A stretch of DNA of 46,710 nt, taken from positions 1 through 46,710 of the forward strand of contig JAOLAV010000006.1 in NCBI GenBank assembly GCA_028338895.1, given 5' to 3'. A program made the translations under genes and the position numbers. The notes below the pieces were generated by a model that saw nothing but the letters and a program-made list of their open reading frames with translations, did no database searches and was not told the origin of the DNA. Below are positions 35,242-45,046 of the stretch, piece by piece (within the stretch, counting starts at the first letter, position 1; the number at the start of each line of letters is the position of its first letter). Source of the DNA: Fidelibacterota bacterium. GTDB lineage: Bacteria; Fidelibacterota; Marinisomatia; Marinisomatales; UBA1611.

Positions 35242-35856
35242 TTAAAAAAATGAGAACCGAATTATTTTTCTTTTTGGCTTATATTTTTTCTTCCATGGCT
35301 TTTTTCCTTCCCAAGATAGTTTAAGCTCTTTTTTCTTTCCTTCTGGTCCATACATAAACTGGCTTTGCTTTTCTTTTTTTTGCATGTCTAAACTAATCGA
35401 CTCTAAAATAAGGTTTTTTGTTGAACGATCTAATCGATCAAAATTTTCATAAACGATATCATTCCCAAATCTTCCACCCAATAGCTTTAAGAGTTTACCA
35501 AAGTAATACGTTGCAACTCCGCCACCTACTCCGAGTAGTAATTCTTGGTCCGAAAGATTCGCAGTCTCCAAATGCCCTGCAACTGCTAGAGCTGCCGTCG
35601 CTGCAAGCGTAATAGAGCCCAAATAAATGCACGGAGTTCCGATATATGAATGAGATTTTTCGGAATAACGTACTTCGACAAGGTTCTTAACTGGTACGGT
35701 CATCAGAACAAGATTATCTTCCCAGAAAACGACTTTTCTATTTTTTAATGAAAAGCGATTTGCAGAGGTAAAAATGTCATCTGTCTTCGTAAAAAGCTGT
35801 ATTCTTTGAGAAAAGCTTATCGAAATAAAAAGTTGTAATATGAGTAAAGATTTCAA
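35242..35856 (-). CDS. exported protein with glycine-rich helix and basic tail
   Basis: 204 aa, unrecognised. A signal peptide (MKSLLILQLFISISFSQ) is followed by a beta-rich region (about 18-75). Then comes a small-residue, glycine-rich hydrophobic stretch (about 80-125, ITLAATAALAVAGH, LLGVGGGVATYYFGKLL). The last 40 residues are strongly basic (EGKKPWKKKYKPKRKIIRF). The hydrophobic stretch could insert in a membrane. It lies 9 bases upstream of the nucleosidase gene on the same strand. No function proposed. Confidence 0.65.
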   Translation of the reverse strand: MKSLLILQLFISISFSQRIQLFTKTDDIFTSANRFSLKNRKVVFWEDNLVLMTVPVKNLVEVRYSEKSHSYIGTPCIYLGSITLAATAALAVAGHLETANLSDQELLLGVGGGVATYYFGKLLKLLGGRFGNDIVYENFDRLDRSTKNLILESISLDMQKKEKQSQFMYGPEGKKKELKLSWEGKKPWKKKYKPKRKIIRFSFF

Positions 35857-35882
35857 AGTTTAATAAAAATATTAAGTCAAAT

Positions 35883-37019
35883 TTAATTAATAGTTTTCAA
35901 TACACTCATTAGATAATCTATATCATTTTTGTCGTTATAGACCTGGGTAGAGACCCTAATCAGAGTTTGATTATTCCATGTAAAGATAGGTACTTCTATA
36001 CTATGTTTTTCTAATAAAACTGACTTAAAGTTTAGTGGGGTATGTTCAGGTAGAGGGTGTGCAACCATTTGCCCTATCCATGAAGATCCTATAGATAATG
36101 GTCTTGTAGTAAAGAATTCATTTAAATTTTTATATGCATAGATATTTAACTCACGACACGTTTTTTGACTCGGGTAAATATTCTTTTTAAAAAAATCTAT
36201 CGCGAATGGAATAGATAAAAATGCAGACATATCCCTTGTCCCCTGCCATTGAAAATCTTGTAAAAAGTTAGATGGTTCTGGGTCATCGCCATCTTTTCCC
36301 CAACTAAAAACAACAGGCTTCATTGTTTCTTGTTGTTCTCTTTTAACAAATAAAAAAGAAGATCCTTTGGGACCGCAAAGCCATTTATGAATAGCACCAG
36401 TATAAAAGTCGCAACCTAGTTTCTGTATATCTAGTTCAATATGACCTGGAACATGAGCACCATCGACGATTGTAATAATATTTTTTTCTTTTGCATACTT
36501 TATAATTTTTTCTATCGGAAAGATTAATCCCGTTTGACTTGTAATTTGTGAGATGAAAATAACTTTTGTTTTTTGAGATACACCTTTTAAAAATTGTTCT
36601 ACAAAAGCATCTTCGGTTTCTAATGGTATTGGGATCTCTTGTTGAATAATCTTTACATCTTTTATTTTTGCCCATTCTGACCATGCTCTAATTAAAGCTC
36701 CATATTCATGGTTTGTCATTAAGACTTCATCACCTGCTTTTAATTTTAAATTATGAATAATATTTGTTACTGCAGTCGTAGGATTTTGGAAAAAGATAAT
36801 TTCATCTTGTTCGCAACCAACTAAGTTGGCTAGAGAGATTCTTGATTCTTTTAATCCTTGATAAAGCTCATTCGTCAAAAACTTTACGGGCTGTCTCTCT
36901 AGCTTTAATTGCCACTCTTGATACTTTTTAAATACTGGTTTAGGACATGCTCCAAAAGATCCATGATTCAAATATGTAATCTCTTTATTTAACAAAAAAT
37001 CATATTTATCTACATTCAT
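35883..37019 (-). CDS. class V aminotransferase (isopenicillin-N epimerase-like)
   Basis: PLP enzyme of 378 aa. Diagnostic features are the N-terminal YLNHGSFGACPKPV (16-29), the acidic PLP partner in IVDGAHVPGH (Asp186), and the Schiff-base lysine in GAIHKWLCGPKG (Lys212). Also seen is the C-terminal WQGTRDMSAFLSIPFAI. This type includes isopenicillin-N epimerase and ergothioneine-type C-S lyases (EgtE), besides cysteine desulfurases. A small-molecule amino-acid lyase or epimerase is more likely than a Fe-S cluster desulfurase, because no SufU or IscU gene is near. The exact substrate is unknown. Confidence 0.85.
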   Translation of the reverse strand: MNVDKYDFLLNKEITYLNHGSFGACPKPVFKKYQEWQLKLERQPVKFLTNELYQGLKESRISLANLVGCEQDEIIFFQNPTTAVTNIIHNLKLKAGDEVLMTNHEYGALIRAWSEWAKIKDVKIIQQEIPIPLETEDAFVEQFLKGVSQKTKVIFISQITSQTGLIFPIEKIIKYAKEKNIITIVDGAHVPGHIELDIQKLGCDFYTGAIHKWLCGPKGSSFLFVKREQQETMKPVVFSWGKDGDDPEPSNFLQDFQWQGTRDMSAFLSIPFAIDFFKKNIYPSQKTCRELNIYAYKNLNEFFTTRPLSIGSSWIGQMVAHPLPEHTPLNFKSVLLEKHSIEVPIFTWNNQTLIRVSTQVYNDKNDIDYLMSVLKTIN

Positions 37020-37049
37020 TTATTATTTTCACCAGTTATGTTAGAGATA

Positions 37050-37742
37050 TTAATAAGGTAATGGTTTCATTCTTCTAAAAATCAAATAAAAGAGTAGAAT
37101 ATGCCCTAATCCAAGAATTTCAAAACCAAGTATATACCAAGGCCAAGATCCAATAATCATAGGGCTATTGACAATTGGCTTAGAGCATAGGAACATGTAG
37201 TTTGAACCCAATAAAAAATTTAATGATCCAATAAAAATTAATAATAATTGGCAATAAATAAAAACTCCACGCCAAGCAAATTTTTCAATTCTATACCCAT
37301 CAACTACAGCTAGATAAACTGGTACTAGAATAATTCCTCCATGACCTATGTAGTATTCAATCACTTGTGGTAATTCACCACCATGGTTTAATTGGGGGGT
37401 TAATAATGCGTGGATTGCTCCAGGTAGTCCTATGAGAGCTAAAAACTCAAAACCTTTTTGGTGTGTTTTAAAAAGCATCAATCCAGATAAAATCGCTGCT
37501 AGACCACATAGATGTAGTGGTAGAGAAGTCTCTATTTCCCAAGCTTCAATTTGAAAAATATACCAACTTTTCCAGAGCTCTCGACTAATCATAATAATAC
37601 CTAGACTTATTGACAATAACCTCCTCTTCTCCGGAGGGATACGAATTGCAAGTTGAATAATCAGAAGACCAATACAAAAAGGTATTAATATTCCGAACCA
37701 CCAGGTTATTGTTAATGGTACAATATCAATTGCTAAGTTCAT
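37050..37742 (-). CDS. YwaF/TIGR02206-type integral membrane protein
   Basis: 230 aa with six or seven membrane helices. The family pattern is clear: SLPLHLCGLAAILSGLML, GLPGAIHALLTPQL, YYIGHGGIILVPVYL, LNFLLGSNYMFLCSKP and WPWYILGFEIL. The conserved histidines lie in or near the membrane. The function of the family is not known. It is on the same strand as the large surface protein at 37751, with an 8-base gap. Confidence 0.8.
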   Translation of the reverse strand: MNLAIDIVPLTITWWFGILIPFCIGLLIIQLAIRIPPEKRRLLSISLGIIMISRELWKSWYIFQIEAWEIETSLPLHLCGLAAILSGLMLFKTHQKGFEFLALIGLPGAIHALLTPQLNHGGELPQVIEYYIGHGGIILVPVYLAVVDGYRIEKFAWRGVFIYCQLLLIFIGSLNFLLGSNYMFLCSKPIVNSPMIIGSWPWYILGFEILGLGHILLFYLIFRRMKPLPY

Positions 37743-37750
37743 CTAAAAGA

Positions 37751-40700
37751 TTATTTTAACAAAATGAGTTTTTGCGTATCAATATTATTATCATAGGAGA
37801 AATAAATAAAATATATTCCTGATGAAAACTGATTCGCTTGCCATTGAATATTATGCTCACCTGGGTACATGTAACCATTTATAAGTGTTTCTACCTGACG
37901 TCCCTGTAAATCATAAATTGCTATTGTTATAAATTTTGAAGATTCAGTTTGGGGTATATCAAAACGTATGGTGGTAATAGGATTAAAAGGGTTCGGGAAA
38001 GCTGGGTACAATGAAAATTCTGTTGGTAATGAAGGTGAGTTTAATTGAATAGTTCCTTTTTGTGTTGCAACTCTATTATAGTCTAAAAAACTATAAGAGA
38101 GCTGGATTTGTTCATTTTTATGATAGCTAACCCGAATAGTATCTATTTGATTTTTTCCTAATCTTGCAAAATCTAAGGTTGAAAAACCTTTGAGGTTAGA
38201 ATGCATATTTAGAAATAATTCTTTTTCTTTTGTTTCTCTTTTTAAAAAAGAAACTGGAGGGGCTTCAGTCTTTCCATAGCTAAACTGAATTTGCCCTGCA
38301 GAAATTTGTTTTTCGATTAATATTAATAATTCATCTCCGTTTGATATTAATTGTAAAGGAGCTCCTACTTCTTCAATACCTTCAATGATTTCTCCGTATG
38401 TATTTTGATACCAGGACCACATTCTCATAAATGCCATACCATCTTCAATATCAAATTTACTATCTGGATAAGAAAAGAAATAAGGCGCATCCCCTGTCAC
38501 CGGAGCTAGTTCATAATTAAGGTTATTGTCTTCCCAGTTCTGGATAAAGCCCCACAGATCATTGTAATTTAAAGATGTATCTAAGTCATAATCTCCAAGC
38601 ATTGGAGTTAAATAAGTAAAAGAAATATCTACAGTAGTTAGCTGACTTATGTCTTGGATTGTATCAAAATAAACAGTGATTGAATCAAAGCTTGCGAATG
38701 GTGGCTTTAATATAATCTCAATAGAGGAGTCCGTTTTTGTTGAGTCAAAAAAAACCTCCTGAGCATGTTTAGCTGTAACACTGAAATCAAGATTTGTAAT
38801 TTTTTCATTAAAACTAAAGAGAATAGGCCTTGTCCTCATTAAAACTAAAAAAGAATCAATCGAAGACGAAACATTTATAATACTAGGAGGTAAAATATCA
38901 TAAAGGCTCACTCCGTCAGCGAGACTAGTATTAATTTCCATTTGGTTTCCGGATTCATCATACATCGACGCAATTCCGCTCAATGAGACCGCAATAATCT
39001 CGTTACCTGTTGGAGATGCATTATACTCTAGATTTAGACGGATACTATCTTCACCACCAATTAAAAAGTTACTATCCGTTCTCGTAATACTGGTAATAAT
39101 AACTGTATCAACATCACTGTCATTTGGAATAAGTGAAATTATAAAGTCTTGTATTTCTATCGAGACTGTAGAGTTGATATCTCCATATAGATTATCATCA
39201 AAAAAAAGATCTATATATGAATCATCCAATGCTAATGATGATGAGTTTATTTGAGGTGGGATATAATCTTGAATTGTGAAAACGGCATTAAAGTTTAAAT
39301 CTACTTCATTTCCAGAAGCATCTTCTAATTCACCATTGAACGAATAAAAAATAGTTTCTTCACTTGGGTAAGACTCTAAAGGGTAAATAGTGTATGTATT
39401 ATTTATTGTATCTAAAACAGAAAAAAATGGAATATCAAAACCGTTATCATCGCCATAGCGCAAGGTAATTAGTTGATCTAAATCCTCTTTTGTCGCAGGC
39501 CGGGAGGGTGGTCCGGGTACATAAACAACATCATCAAACTCTATAATAAGAGGATCTCCTTGATTCACATTTATTTCGCCATCATCAATACTTGTAGAAC
39601 TTGTAATTGGTAGCTGGTCATTAAGCAATGTCGTGTCTCGCTCACCGCTAGGCATTGGTACCCCTGTCAAGCTGTATATACTATTATTACTATTCGGATA
39701 AAAAATAATTTCTTCATCCCCAGATGGTAGACTATCTAGTGTTAAATAAACCCTTATAATACTCTCACCACCCGTTAAATTTTGATTATTTATATTTTTC
39801 AAGGATGTAATAGAAATATTAGAGGTATTTCCCCCGTCCAATTCATTTTGAATAAAATCAAAACCTAAAGAAGACATGTTTAAAGGGATAGATAAATCCG
39901 AGTTACCATAAACACCTACCGAAAATTCAATATCTGCATATTCATTACTATCAGCTAAGCTAATTTGGTTAATTTTCGCAGATACGTTAAGCGTAACATT
40001 TGGAGAGGACCCTGAAAGCATTGGATTTCCGGCTAAATCAAATATTGAATTATCATTCGCTCTAGAAAAGCTAAGAGTTTCTAATCCACTTGGTGCTGAT
40101 TCAGGTACTATTAGAACTCTAATAGTTGTCTCTCCACCGATTAAAGCATTACCTTGAGGATTAGACAATCCATTTAAACTAACATTCGAGCAATCACCTC
40201 CATTCGAACTGAAAGATGAACTTAAATCTAAAAGTTCTAAAGCTCCTGATCCAGAATCCGTTGAATAGACACTTTCACTAAATGTAATAGTTACATAATC
40301 ATTAGTTAATGCGATAGCACTCTCATTCACAAATAAAGGAGGAGAGAGATCTTCTGTCCTAAATTGGATCGTATTACTAACAAAAGAGTTATCATTTAAA
40401 TCCTCAATCACCGATAAAACTTCTAAACTAATAAAAGTATATTCGGGGAAATTATCATTTGGGTTAAGGGTATAAGTGATATTGTCTGATGTTGTAATGG
40501 CAAAAGGTAATACATCATCCGTAATCATATTTTTTAATATAAAACAAGAAGAGGCATTAGCATCCGTAATATTATTATTATCAGAAGCTCTAACTACTTC
40601 TGTAAATGTAATCGTTAAACTCGAATTCTGTTCTATACCTTCTTGATCATCTTCTGGGAAACTTGAATTTATGGTAGGACTTAAGGCATCAATCAACTCA

Positions 40701-42295
40701 ATGGATATTCCATTTACATCCAATAAAGGTATACCGACACTATTAAATATGGATGAAACAGATGCTGGACCGACTGTTACTACTTCTGATCCACTGGGTG
40801 TATCTGGATAGTTAATATTTATTTTAATATTCTCTTCTCCGGGAGCTAGCAAACCTCCCGCTAAATTAGATAGGGATGTAATATCCGCTTGATCAGCAGT
40901 ACCACCATTTGAATTTATTTCTAAGCTATAGTCTTCCGGATCAAGTGCAATACCACCAGCATTATATACATCTGCATAGTCTCCCCCGTAGACTCCTTCA
41001 CTGAAATGATAATTTATCTCGCTATAGTCATCAGATGTTGTAGTAGAATCAACAATCAGTGAATACCCCATCCAAGTTTTAACACTACCAGTTCCAGGCG
41101 TACCACCACGATCATCCACCACAATGTAATAAACCCCTGCATCCCACTCAATCTTTGGTAGCATATTTGCAAAATATGGTTGGGTTACATATCCAGAAAT
41201 ACATTCAAATGAGAATAACTCATTTGTTCCATCTGGATAATAAATAGGTGAGTTCGAGTCATCTTGAAAAAATATCCAGGATGAAGAGTCACAATCTTCT
41301 GTATAAATTCCAATCTGAACATCAATATTAGTTAATTGATCGCAAGTAGTAACATAAATAACCGCTGGTTCCGACAAAGTTAGCTTGTAAGTAAAATCAG
41401 CTCCATTTGCATTATTTGGGTGGGATCCTCCTCCAGGATAAGGAAAGGTGCTTTGATTCCAATCACTATCTTCCATTGTAAGATCGGCCAAATGACTAAA
41501 AGGAAAATCTGCTTCAGTTATTTCTAAATCAAAACAATCATCACTGCCGCCAGCAAATACATCCGTAGCCCAACCTCCATTTCCATTATTATTTAATAAC
41601 CCTGCGGTACCGCCATCAACTTGACTAGAAACAGTGAATGATTGGTTATCATTAAAATTCCAATACCCAATTAAGCCTGACTGGTCTGAACTGATAACTG
41701 CATTCATTGAGTTTTGTATTTCTGATCCGAGTCTTGCAATTTCCCAAATTCGAACCTCATCAATAAAACCATGAAAAGAGGTATTGTCATCAATATATTT
41801 TCCGATAAATAGATCTGAGTTTATATTGTCCCAGACAATTGCTCCTCCAGGAGTGTTATAGCTTGACTCTTCAACACCATTTTTAAAAATTCTTGCAATT
41901 GCACCATCATAAGTGCCTGCAATATGAGTCCACGTTCCTGCTTCAATTTCAATTCCTGGCCAAGAGTCTATTTGAGAAAGGACATCTTCATCATTCTCTG
42001 CTACGACAACAAAACGCCATTTACCAGACTTGTAGAAAAATCCATATCCTGATTCTTCTGTTGGTGAAGTGAAGGTTAAATAAGAAAAAATACTACTCAT
42101 ATCATCAAGTACAGGTTCAGCATTAGGATGAACCCATGCTTCTAGAGTAATACCTGAAGTAACTTGATTTTGTGGATCTGAAACAACTTGAACATAATCC
42201 TCATTTATACCATTTGAATCAAAGTTATAACTATTATTCTGCTGTGCATTAATTGCAGTAAATAAATAGAGGCCAAATATTAAAAAATTAATCAA
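37751..42295 (-). CDS. giant T9SS-secreted surface protein with LamG, Ig-like repeats and dockerin-like region
   Basis: 1514 aa: signal peptide (MINFLIFGLYLFTAINAQ), then a LamG/concanavalin-type domain (about 25-230; ITLEAWVHPNAEP, GFIDEVRIWEIARLGSEI). A beta domain follows at about 250-415. Repeated Ig-like/SwmB-type domains span about 420-1290 (YVTITFSESVYS, LTGGESIIRVYLTLDSLPSG recur). A dockerin-like stretch comes near 1300-1370 (LGDYDLDTSLNYNDLWGFI). The T9SS tail is FPNPFNPITTIRFDI to the C-terminus. It probably binds glycans or other cells at the surface. It overlaps the upstream lipoprotein gene by eight bases. Confidence 0.88.
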   Translation of the reverse strand: MINFLIFGLYLFTAINAQQNNSYNFDSNGINEDYVQVVSDPQNQVTSGITLEAWVHPNAEPVLDDMSSIFSYLTFTSPTEESGYGFFYKSGKWRFVVVAENDEDVLSQIDSWPGIEIEAGTWTHIAGTYDGAIARIFKNGVEESSYNTPGGAIVWDNINSDLFIGKYIDDNTSFHGFIDEVRIWEIARLGSEIQNSMNAVISSDQSGLIGYWNFNDNQSFTVSSQVDGGTAGLLNNNGNGGWATDVFAGGSDDCFDLEITEADFPFSHLADLTMEDSDWNQSTFPYPGGGSHPNNANGADFTYKLTLSEPAVIYVTTCDQLTNIDVQIGIYTEDCDSSSWIFFQDDSNSPIYYPDGTNELFSFECISGYVTQPYFANMLPKIEWDAGVYYIVVDDRGGTPGTGSVKTWMGYSLIVDSTTTSDDYSEINYHFSEGVYGGDYADVYNAGGIALDPEDYSLEINSNGGTADQADITSLSNLAGGLLAPGEENIKININYPDTPSGSEVVTVGPASVSSIFNSVGIPLLDVNGISIELIDALSPTINSSFPEDDQEGIEQNSSLTITFTEVVRASDNNNITDANASSCFILKNMITDDVLPFAITTSDNITYTLNPNDNFPEYTFISLEVLSVIEDLNDNSFVSNTIQFRTEDLSPPLFVNESAIALTNDYVTITFSESVYSTDSGSGALELLDLSSSFSSNGGDCSNVSLNGLSNPQGNALIGGETTIRVLIVPESAPSGLETLSFSRANDNSIFDLAGNPMLSGSSPNVTLNVSAKINQISLADSNEYADIEFSVGVYGNSDLSIPLNMSSLGFDFIQNELDGGNTSNISITSLKNINNQNLTGGESIIRVYLTLDSLPSGDEEIIFYPNSNNSIYSLTGVPMPSGERDTTLLNDQLPITSSTSIDDGEINVNQGDPLIIEFDDVVYVPGPPSRPATKEDLDQLITLRYGDDNGFDIPFFSVLDTINNTYTIYPLESYPSEETIFYSFNGELEDASGNEVDLNFNAVFTIQDYIPPQINSSSLALDDSYIDLFFDDNLYGDINSTVSIEIQDFIISLIPNDSDVDTVIITSITRTDSNFLIGGEDSIRLNLEYNASPTGNEIIAVSLSGIASMYDESGNQMEINTSLADGVSLYDILPPSIINVSSSIDSFLVLMRTRPILFSFNEKITNLDFSVTAKHAQEVFFDSTKTDSSIEIILKPPFASFDSITVYFDTIQDISQLTTVDISFTYLTPMLGDYDLDTSLNYNDLWGFIQNWEDNNLNYELAPVTGDAPYFFSYPDSKFDIEDGMAFMRMWSWYQNTYGEIIEGIEEVGAPLQLISNGDELLILIEKQISAGQIQFSYGKTEAPPVSFLKRETKEKELFLNMHSNLKGFSTLDFARLGKNQIDTIRVSYHKNEQIQLSYSFLDYNRVATQKGTIQLNSPSLPTEFSLYPAFPNPFNPITTIRFDIPQTESSKFITIAIYDLQGRQVETLINGYMYPGEHNIQWQANQFSSGIYFIYFSYDNNIDTQKLILLK

Positions 42296-42815
42296 TGTTT
42301 ATTTTACCCATGCCAAACTCATTAATTAAAACTGGATCATTATTAGAGTCTCTCAATATTGTAATTACAGGGTCATATTCAAGGTCAGATTCACCTATCG
42401 CAATAGCTGTAAAATAAATAGAGGCTAGTGACCATGTCCCCCCTTCATTCTGACTTGATTGCATATCTGGTAAATAATATATATAGATATCTAATAAGCC
42501 CTCCTCTTGGATAATAATCTCAACGGGGTTATTAATTCCTGTAAAAAACTCATTGGGAGTGATATATTCATATTTTAATCGACCCCAGTCATATTTTACT
42601 TTTAGATGAGCTGCAGCTGCAGAGTCAAGTTCAAGACCATATAATTCGACTGAGACTACTTGCCCAAGACTGGTATTAATCTTCGGGGGATGAAAAAATA
42701 GTGCTGGAGGCACTAGATCCATATTTGCAGGATCGAATGGATTGTCAAGGTTATATTCTGCTTCCTGGCATGAGAACGACCAGAAACAAAATAAAAAAAT
42801 AAATCGTTTGAACAT
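42288..42815 (-). CDS. lipoprotein with cohesin-like domain
   Basis: From ATG 42815 the product is 175 aa with a lipoprotein signal (MFKRFIFLFCFWSFSCQ; Cys16). An upstream in-frame ATG at 42857 would overlap the preceding gene and bury the signal peptide, so it is rejected. After a linker the rest resembles a cohesin beta-sandwich: QVVSVELYGLELDSAAAAHL, KVKYDWGRLKYEYI, GTWSLASIYFTAIAIGESDL and YDPVITILRDSNNDPV. Cohesins bind dockerins. The next gene down and the ASST-like gene at 10396 carry dockerin-like repeats. The domain call is by eye and needs a profile search. Confidence 0.65.
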   Translation of the reverse strand: MFKRFIFLFCFWSFSCQEAEYNLDNPFDPANMDLVPPALFFHPPKINTSLGQVVSVELYGLELDSAAAAHLKVKYDWGRLKYEYITPNEFFTGINNPVEIIIQEEGLLDIYIYYLPDMQSSQNEGGTWSLASIYFTAIAIGESDLEYDPVITILRDSNNDPVLINEFGMGKINID

Positions 42816-42822
42816 CAAGAGC

Positions 42823-43842
42823 CTAAAAGTTAAACTTAAATTGAAATTGATTAACATCAGGCCTATACTCTAAATCAAAAAAATATTCACCATCAAAGAA
42901 ATCATCATTGGGTGCGGCTAAATAAGCATGGACCATATTGACTATCCAGATCGATGCTCCAACACTTCGAATATTTCGCATAAAAGCATTATATCTTCTA
43001 GTATCTTCTGCATATTGGATAACTCGTGGTCGAAGACTTATTAAATCATGTGGATCTGATCCATCCTGGTAGGCATCATAATTATCCTCAAAATCACCCC
43101 AGGATCTCTTGTACTGTATATAAGCAACTAAAGCAGCTGTTGCTAAAGTCGCTTCTGTCCCCATAAAACCATAGCCTGGATACTTTTTTTGTGCCCATAA
43201 CTGTCCACTTCCAGGGAGCACAGTCGACATCATTAAAGCCTTTATTTTGCTTGGAATTGGTGGAAGCTTAGACCAACTATTTTTTCGATTTAAATCCCCT
43301 GTCGTTACAACCTGACTTGTATCCGAACCTACTGAAAGAGTATCTGGTATAGGCAGCCCGCTAACATTATAAGCCATTTTCTTCATTTCCAATAAAAGGC
43401 TATCTGTGATACCACTACTATTCATAGCAAATTCATTTAGCATTGTTTCCATATCAACTGAGAACAATCTTCCATTTATTAGAAATTCGTCTCCATCTTT
43501 TTTTTGGATATTTCCAGCAATGATATAATTAACATTTAATCTTCGACCAAGATCAAGAACACACTCTTGACTCCAGCAGGCCCAATAATCTTTTTTACGA
43601 GGATAAAAGATATTGATCTCATTGGTTATTCCACGATCTTGGACTTGAAATATTTCTAATTCTCTGATTGTTGATCGAAACTCCTCTGTTAAAAAGTCAG
43701 TAAGAGGATCAGATATACCCCACCCTTCGAACCTAAGAACAGCTAAATTTTTACCTGTAGTTAAGGAAACAGTTTTCGTGACTTCTGCTGCGAAGCAAAG
43801 GCCAACAAGATTCATTATTATTAAGCCTCGGATCATTGACAC
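42823..43842 (-). CDS. exported CsgG-like/DUF5683 protein
   Basis: 339 aa with signal peptide (MSMIRGLIIMNLVGLCFAAE). Residues about 30-160 look like a CsgG/TolB-N-type domain (NLAVLRFEGWGISDPLTDFL, LDLGRRLNVNYIIAGNIQK). Residues about 200-265 form the DUF5683 region (MMSTVLPGSGQLWAQKKYPG, then two hydrophobic segments). DUF5683 proteins are common in FCB envelopes, but their function is not settled. The gene is 7 bases upstream of the cohesin-like lipoprotein, so it belongs to that envelope operon. Confidence 0.75.
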   Translation of the reverse strand: MSMIRGLIIMNLVGLCFAAEVTKTVSLTTGKNLAVLRFEGWGISDPLTDFLTEEFRSTIRELEIFQVQDRGITNEINIFYPRKKDYWACWSQECVLDLGRRLNVNYIIAGNIQKKDGDEFLINGRLFSVDMETMLNEFAMNSSGITDSLLLEMKKMAYNVSGLPIPDTLSVGSDTSQVVTTGDLNRKNSWSKLPPIPSKIKALMMSTVLPGSGQLWAQKKYPGYGFMGTEATLATAALVAYIQYKRSWGDFEDNYDAYQDGSDPHDLISLRPRVIQYAEDTRRYNAFMRNIRSVGASIWIVNMVHAYLAAPNDDFFDGEYFFDLEYRPDVNQFQFKFNF

Positions 43843-43932
43843 TTTTTTGTAGAAGGTTTGATTTTTGACCTTCCCGAAAACTTACATCAGTCTGATAGAA
43901 TCTCAAAGAAAGACATTAAAAAAGAAAATTAC

Positions 43933-44457
43933 TTAAAATTGCTTAAATGGGTTGTCTCTGTACCACTGATCCAAGAAAATAGAGACTAGTTTATTTATTG
44001 ATTTTTCTACATCTCTATATAAATTATTCGAAGATGTTTGTCCCATGATCTGATTAGAAAAAACTTTACTAGTCATTAACTTTTTTGTAATTATAGTGTC
44101 AGCCATTGATCGGTAATACATTGGCTCCGAGATGCTGTAATTATATAAACTAAATACAACGAGAAATGAAGAAGTTTTCTCCACTCTTGAGTCTACAATA
44201 TTTATATCCATTACTATTTTTGGCATTTGAGATTTTAAAACTCGAATTTCATGCTCTAGCAATCTTAATTCAATAAAACTAAAAACTCTTTTTTCCCAGA
44301 CACCATCTTCAACCCCTCTTATATTTAACTCTAGAGTAAAATCATCTAGGTCTTTGAGGTTGCCATCATACCATAGATCTTTGCTAAATGTAATCGATGA
44401 AAAAAGAACCAAAATAATGGCTATTAAAAAGAGTCTTTTACTTGTCAAAAAGATCAA
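43933..44457 (-). CDS. exported protein of unknown function (174 aa)
   Basis: A signal peptide or anchor (LFLIAIILVLFSSITFS) precedes about 145 residues of mixed alpha/beta sequence. It ends in an amphipathic helix (NLYRDVEKSINKLVSIFLDQ). No family is recognised. A 90-bp gap with a weak 6-bp hairpin (43852-43873) separates it from the DUF5683 gene downstream, so co-transcription is possible but not certain. Confidence 0.65.
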   Translation of the reverse strand: MIFLTSKRLFLIAIILVLFSSITFSKDLWYDGNLKDLDDFTLELNIRGVEDGVWEKRVFSFIELRLLEHEIRVLKSQMPKIVMDINIVDSRVEKTSSFLVVFSLYNYSISEPMYYRSMADTIITKKLMTSKVFSNQIMGQTSSNNLYRDVEKSINKLVSIFLDQWYRDNPFKQF

Positions 44458-44527
44458 ACCCTATGATAGATTTCTTGAAAAAACTTTTAAAAATTAAAAG
44501 GTCGGTCATTAGTTTAATTAGGTAAAG

Positions 44528-44971
44528 CTAATCACCTATCGAGATACCAACCCAGACATTATTCTCAATGACCTGAGTTTTAAATATTTCAATTGACGAT
44601 GGTTCCATTTCTGTCATTTCTTTCATTTTTTTACTAAAGCGAGCAATGAAGTAAGCAATTTTTTTTTGAAATGGACTCACATCTACCCATTTTTGAACAT
44701 CTCCTGTTTTATAACAAAAGCTAGTATTGTGCCATTTACATATTATAGAATCATTCTCAAGGTTTAAAGGACTTCCTTTCATAGATAAGCCAGCATGCGG
44801 GCATCTACTTTGAATCGCTTTGTATTCTTGATCTATTTTTAAGACAAGAATTTCATTTCGATTTACATTGAAAACTTGTTGTTGTTGTTTATCAAAACTC
44901 GATGCTTCTGCGATATTAGTCCACAGAATTTTGTCTTCGGTAAATTCATTTTTATTTTTATCAATTTTCAT
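44528..44971 (-). CDS. Rieske [2Fe-2S] protein, stand-alone paralog
   Basis: 147-aa soluble Rieske-type protein. Cluster ligands are Cys57/His59 (SRCPHAGLS) and Cys78/His81 (IICKWHNTSFCYKTG). It has no signal peptide or membrane helix, so it resembles dioxygenase-type ferredoxins rather than the bc1 subunit. About 100 residues align closely with the C-terminal Rieske domain of the cyclase fusion just upstream (shared QQVF, FCYKTG-V and W--VS/KIS-FQK segments). A gene or domain duplication is evident. It may be an electron donor or a competing partner for the fusion. Confidence 0.9.
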   Translation of the reverse strand: MKIDKNKNEFTEDKILWTNIAEASSFDKQQQQVFNVNRNEILVLKIDQEYKAIQSRCPHAGLSMKGSPLNLENDSIICKWHNTSFCYKTGDVQKWVDVSPFQKKIAYFIARFSKKMKEMTEMEPSSIEIFKTQVIENNVWVGISIGD

Positions 44972-45046
44972 TTTAAATCTCCTAAACCCATTATTTCTAT
45001 TCTTAATTTTTCCGGTTTATATAATTATTCATAAGTAAGGCCCTTT

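Noticed and set aside
43852-43873. Hairpin GAAGGT/ACCTTC as a terminator
   Set aside because: Only six base pairs, and no T-tract follows on either strand.
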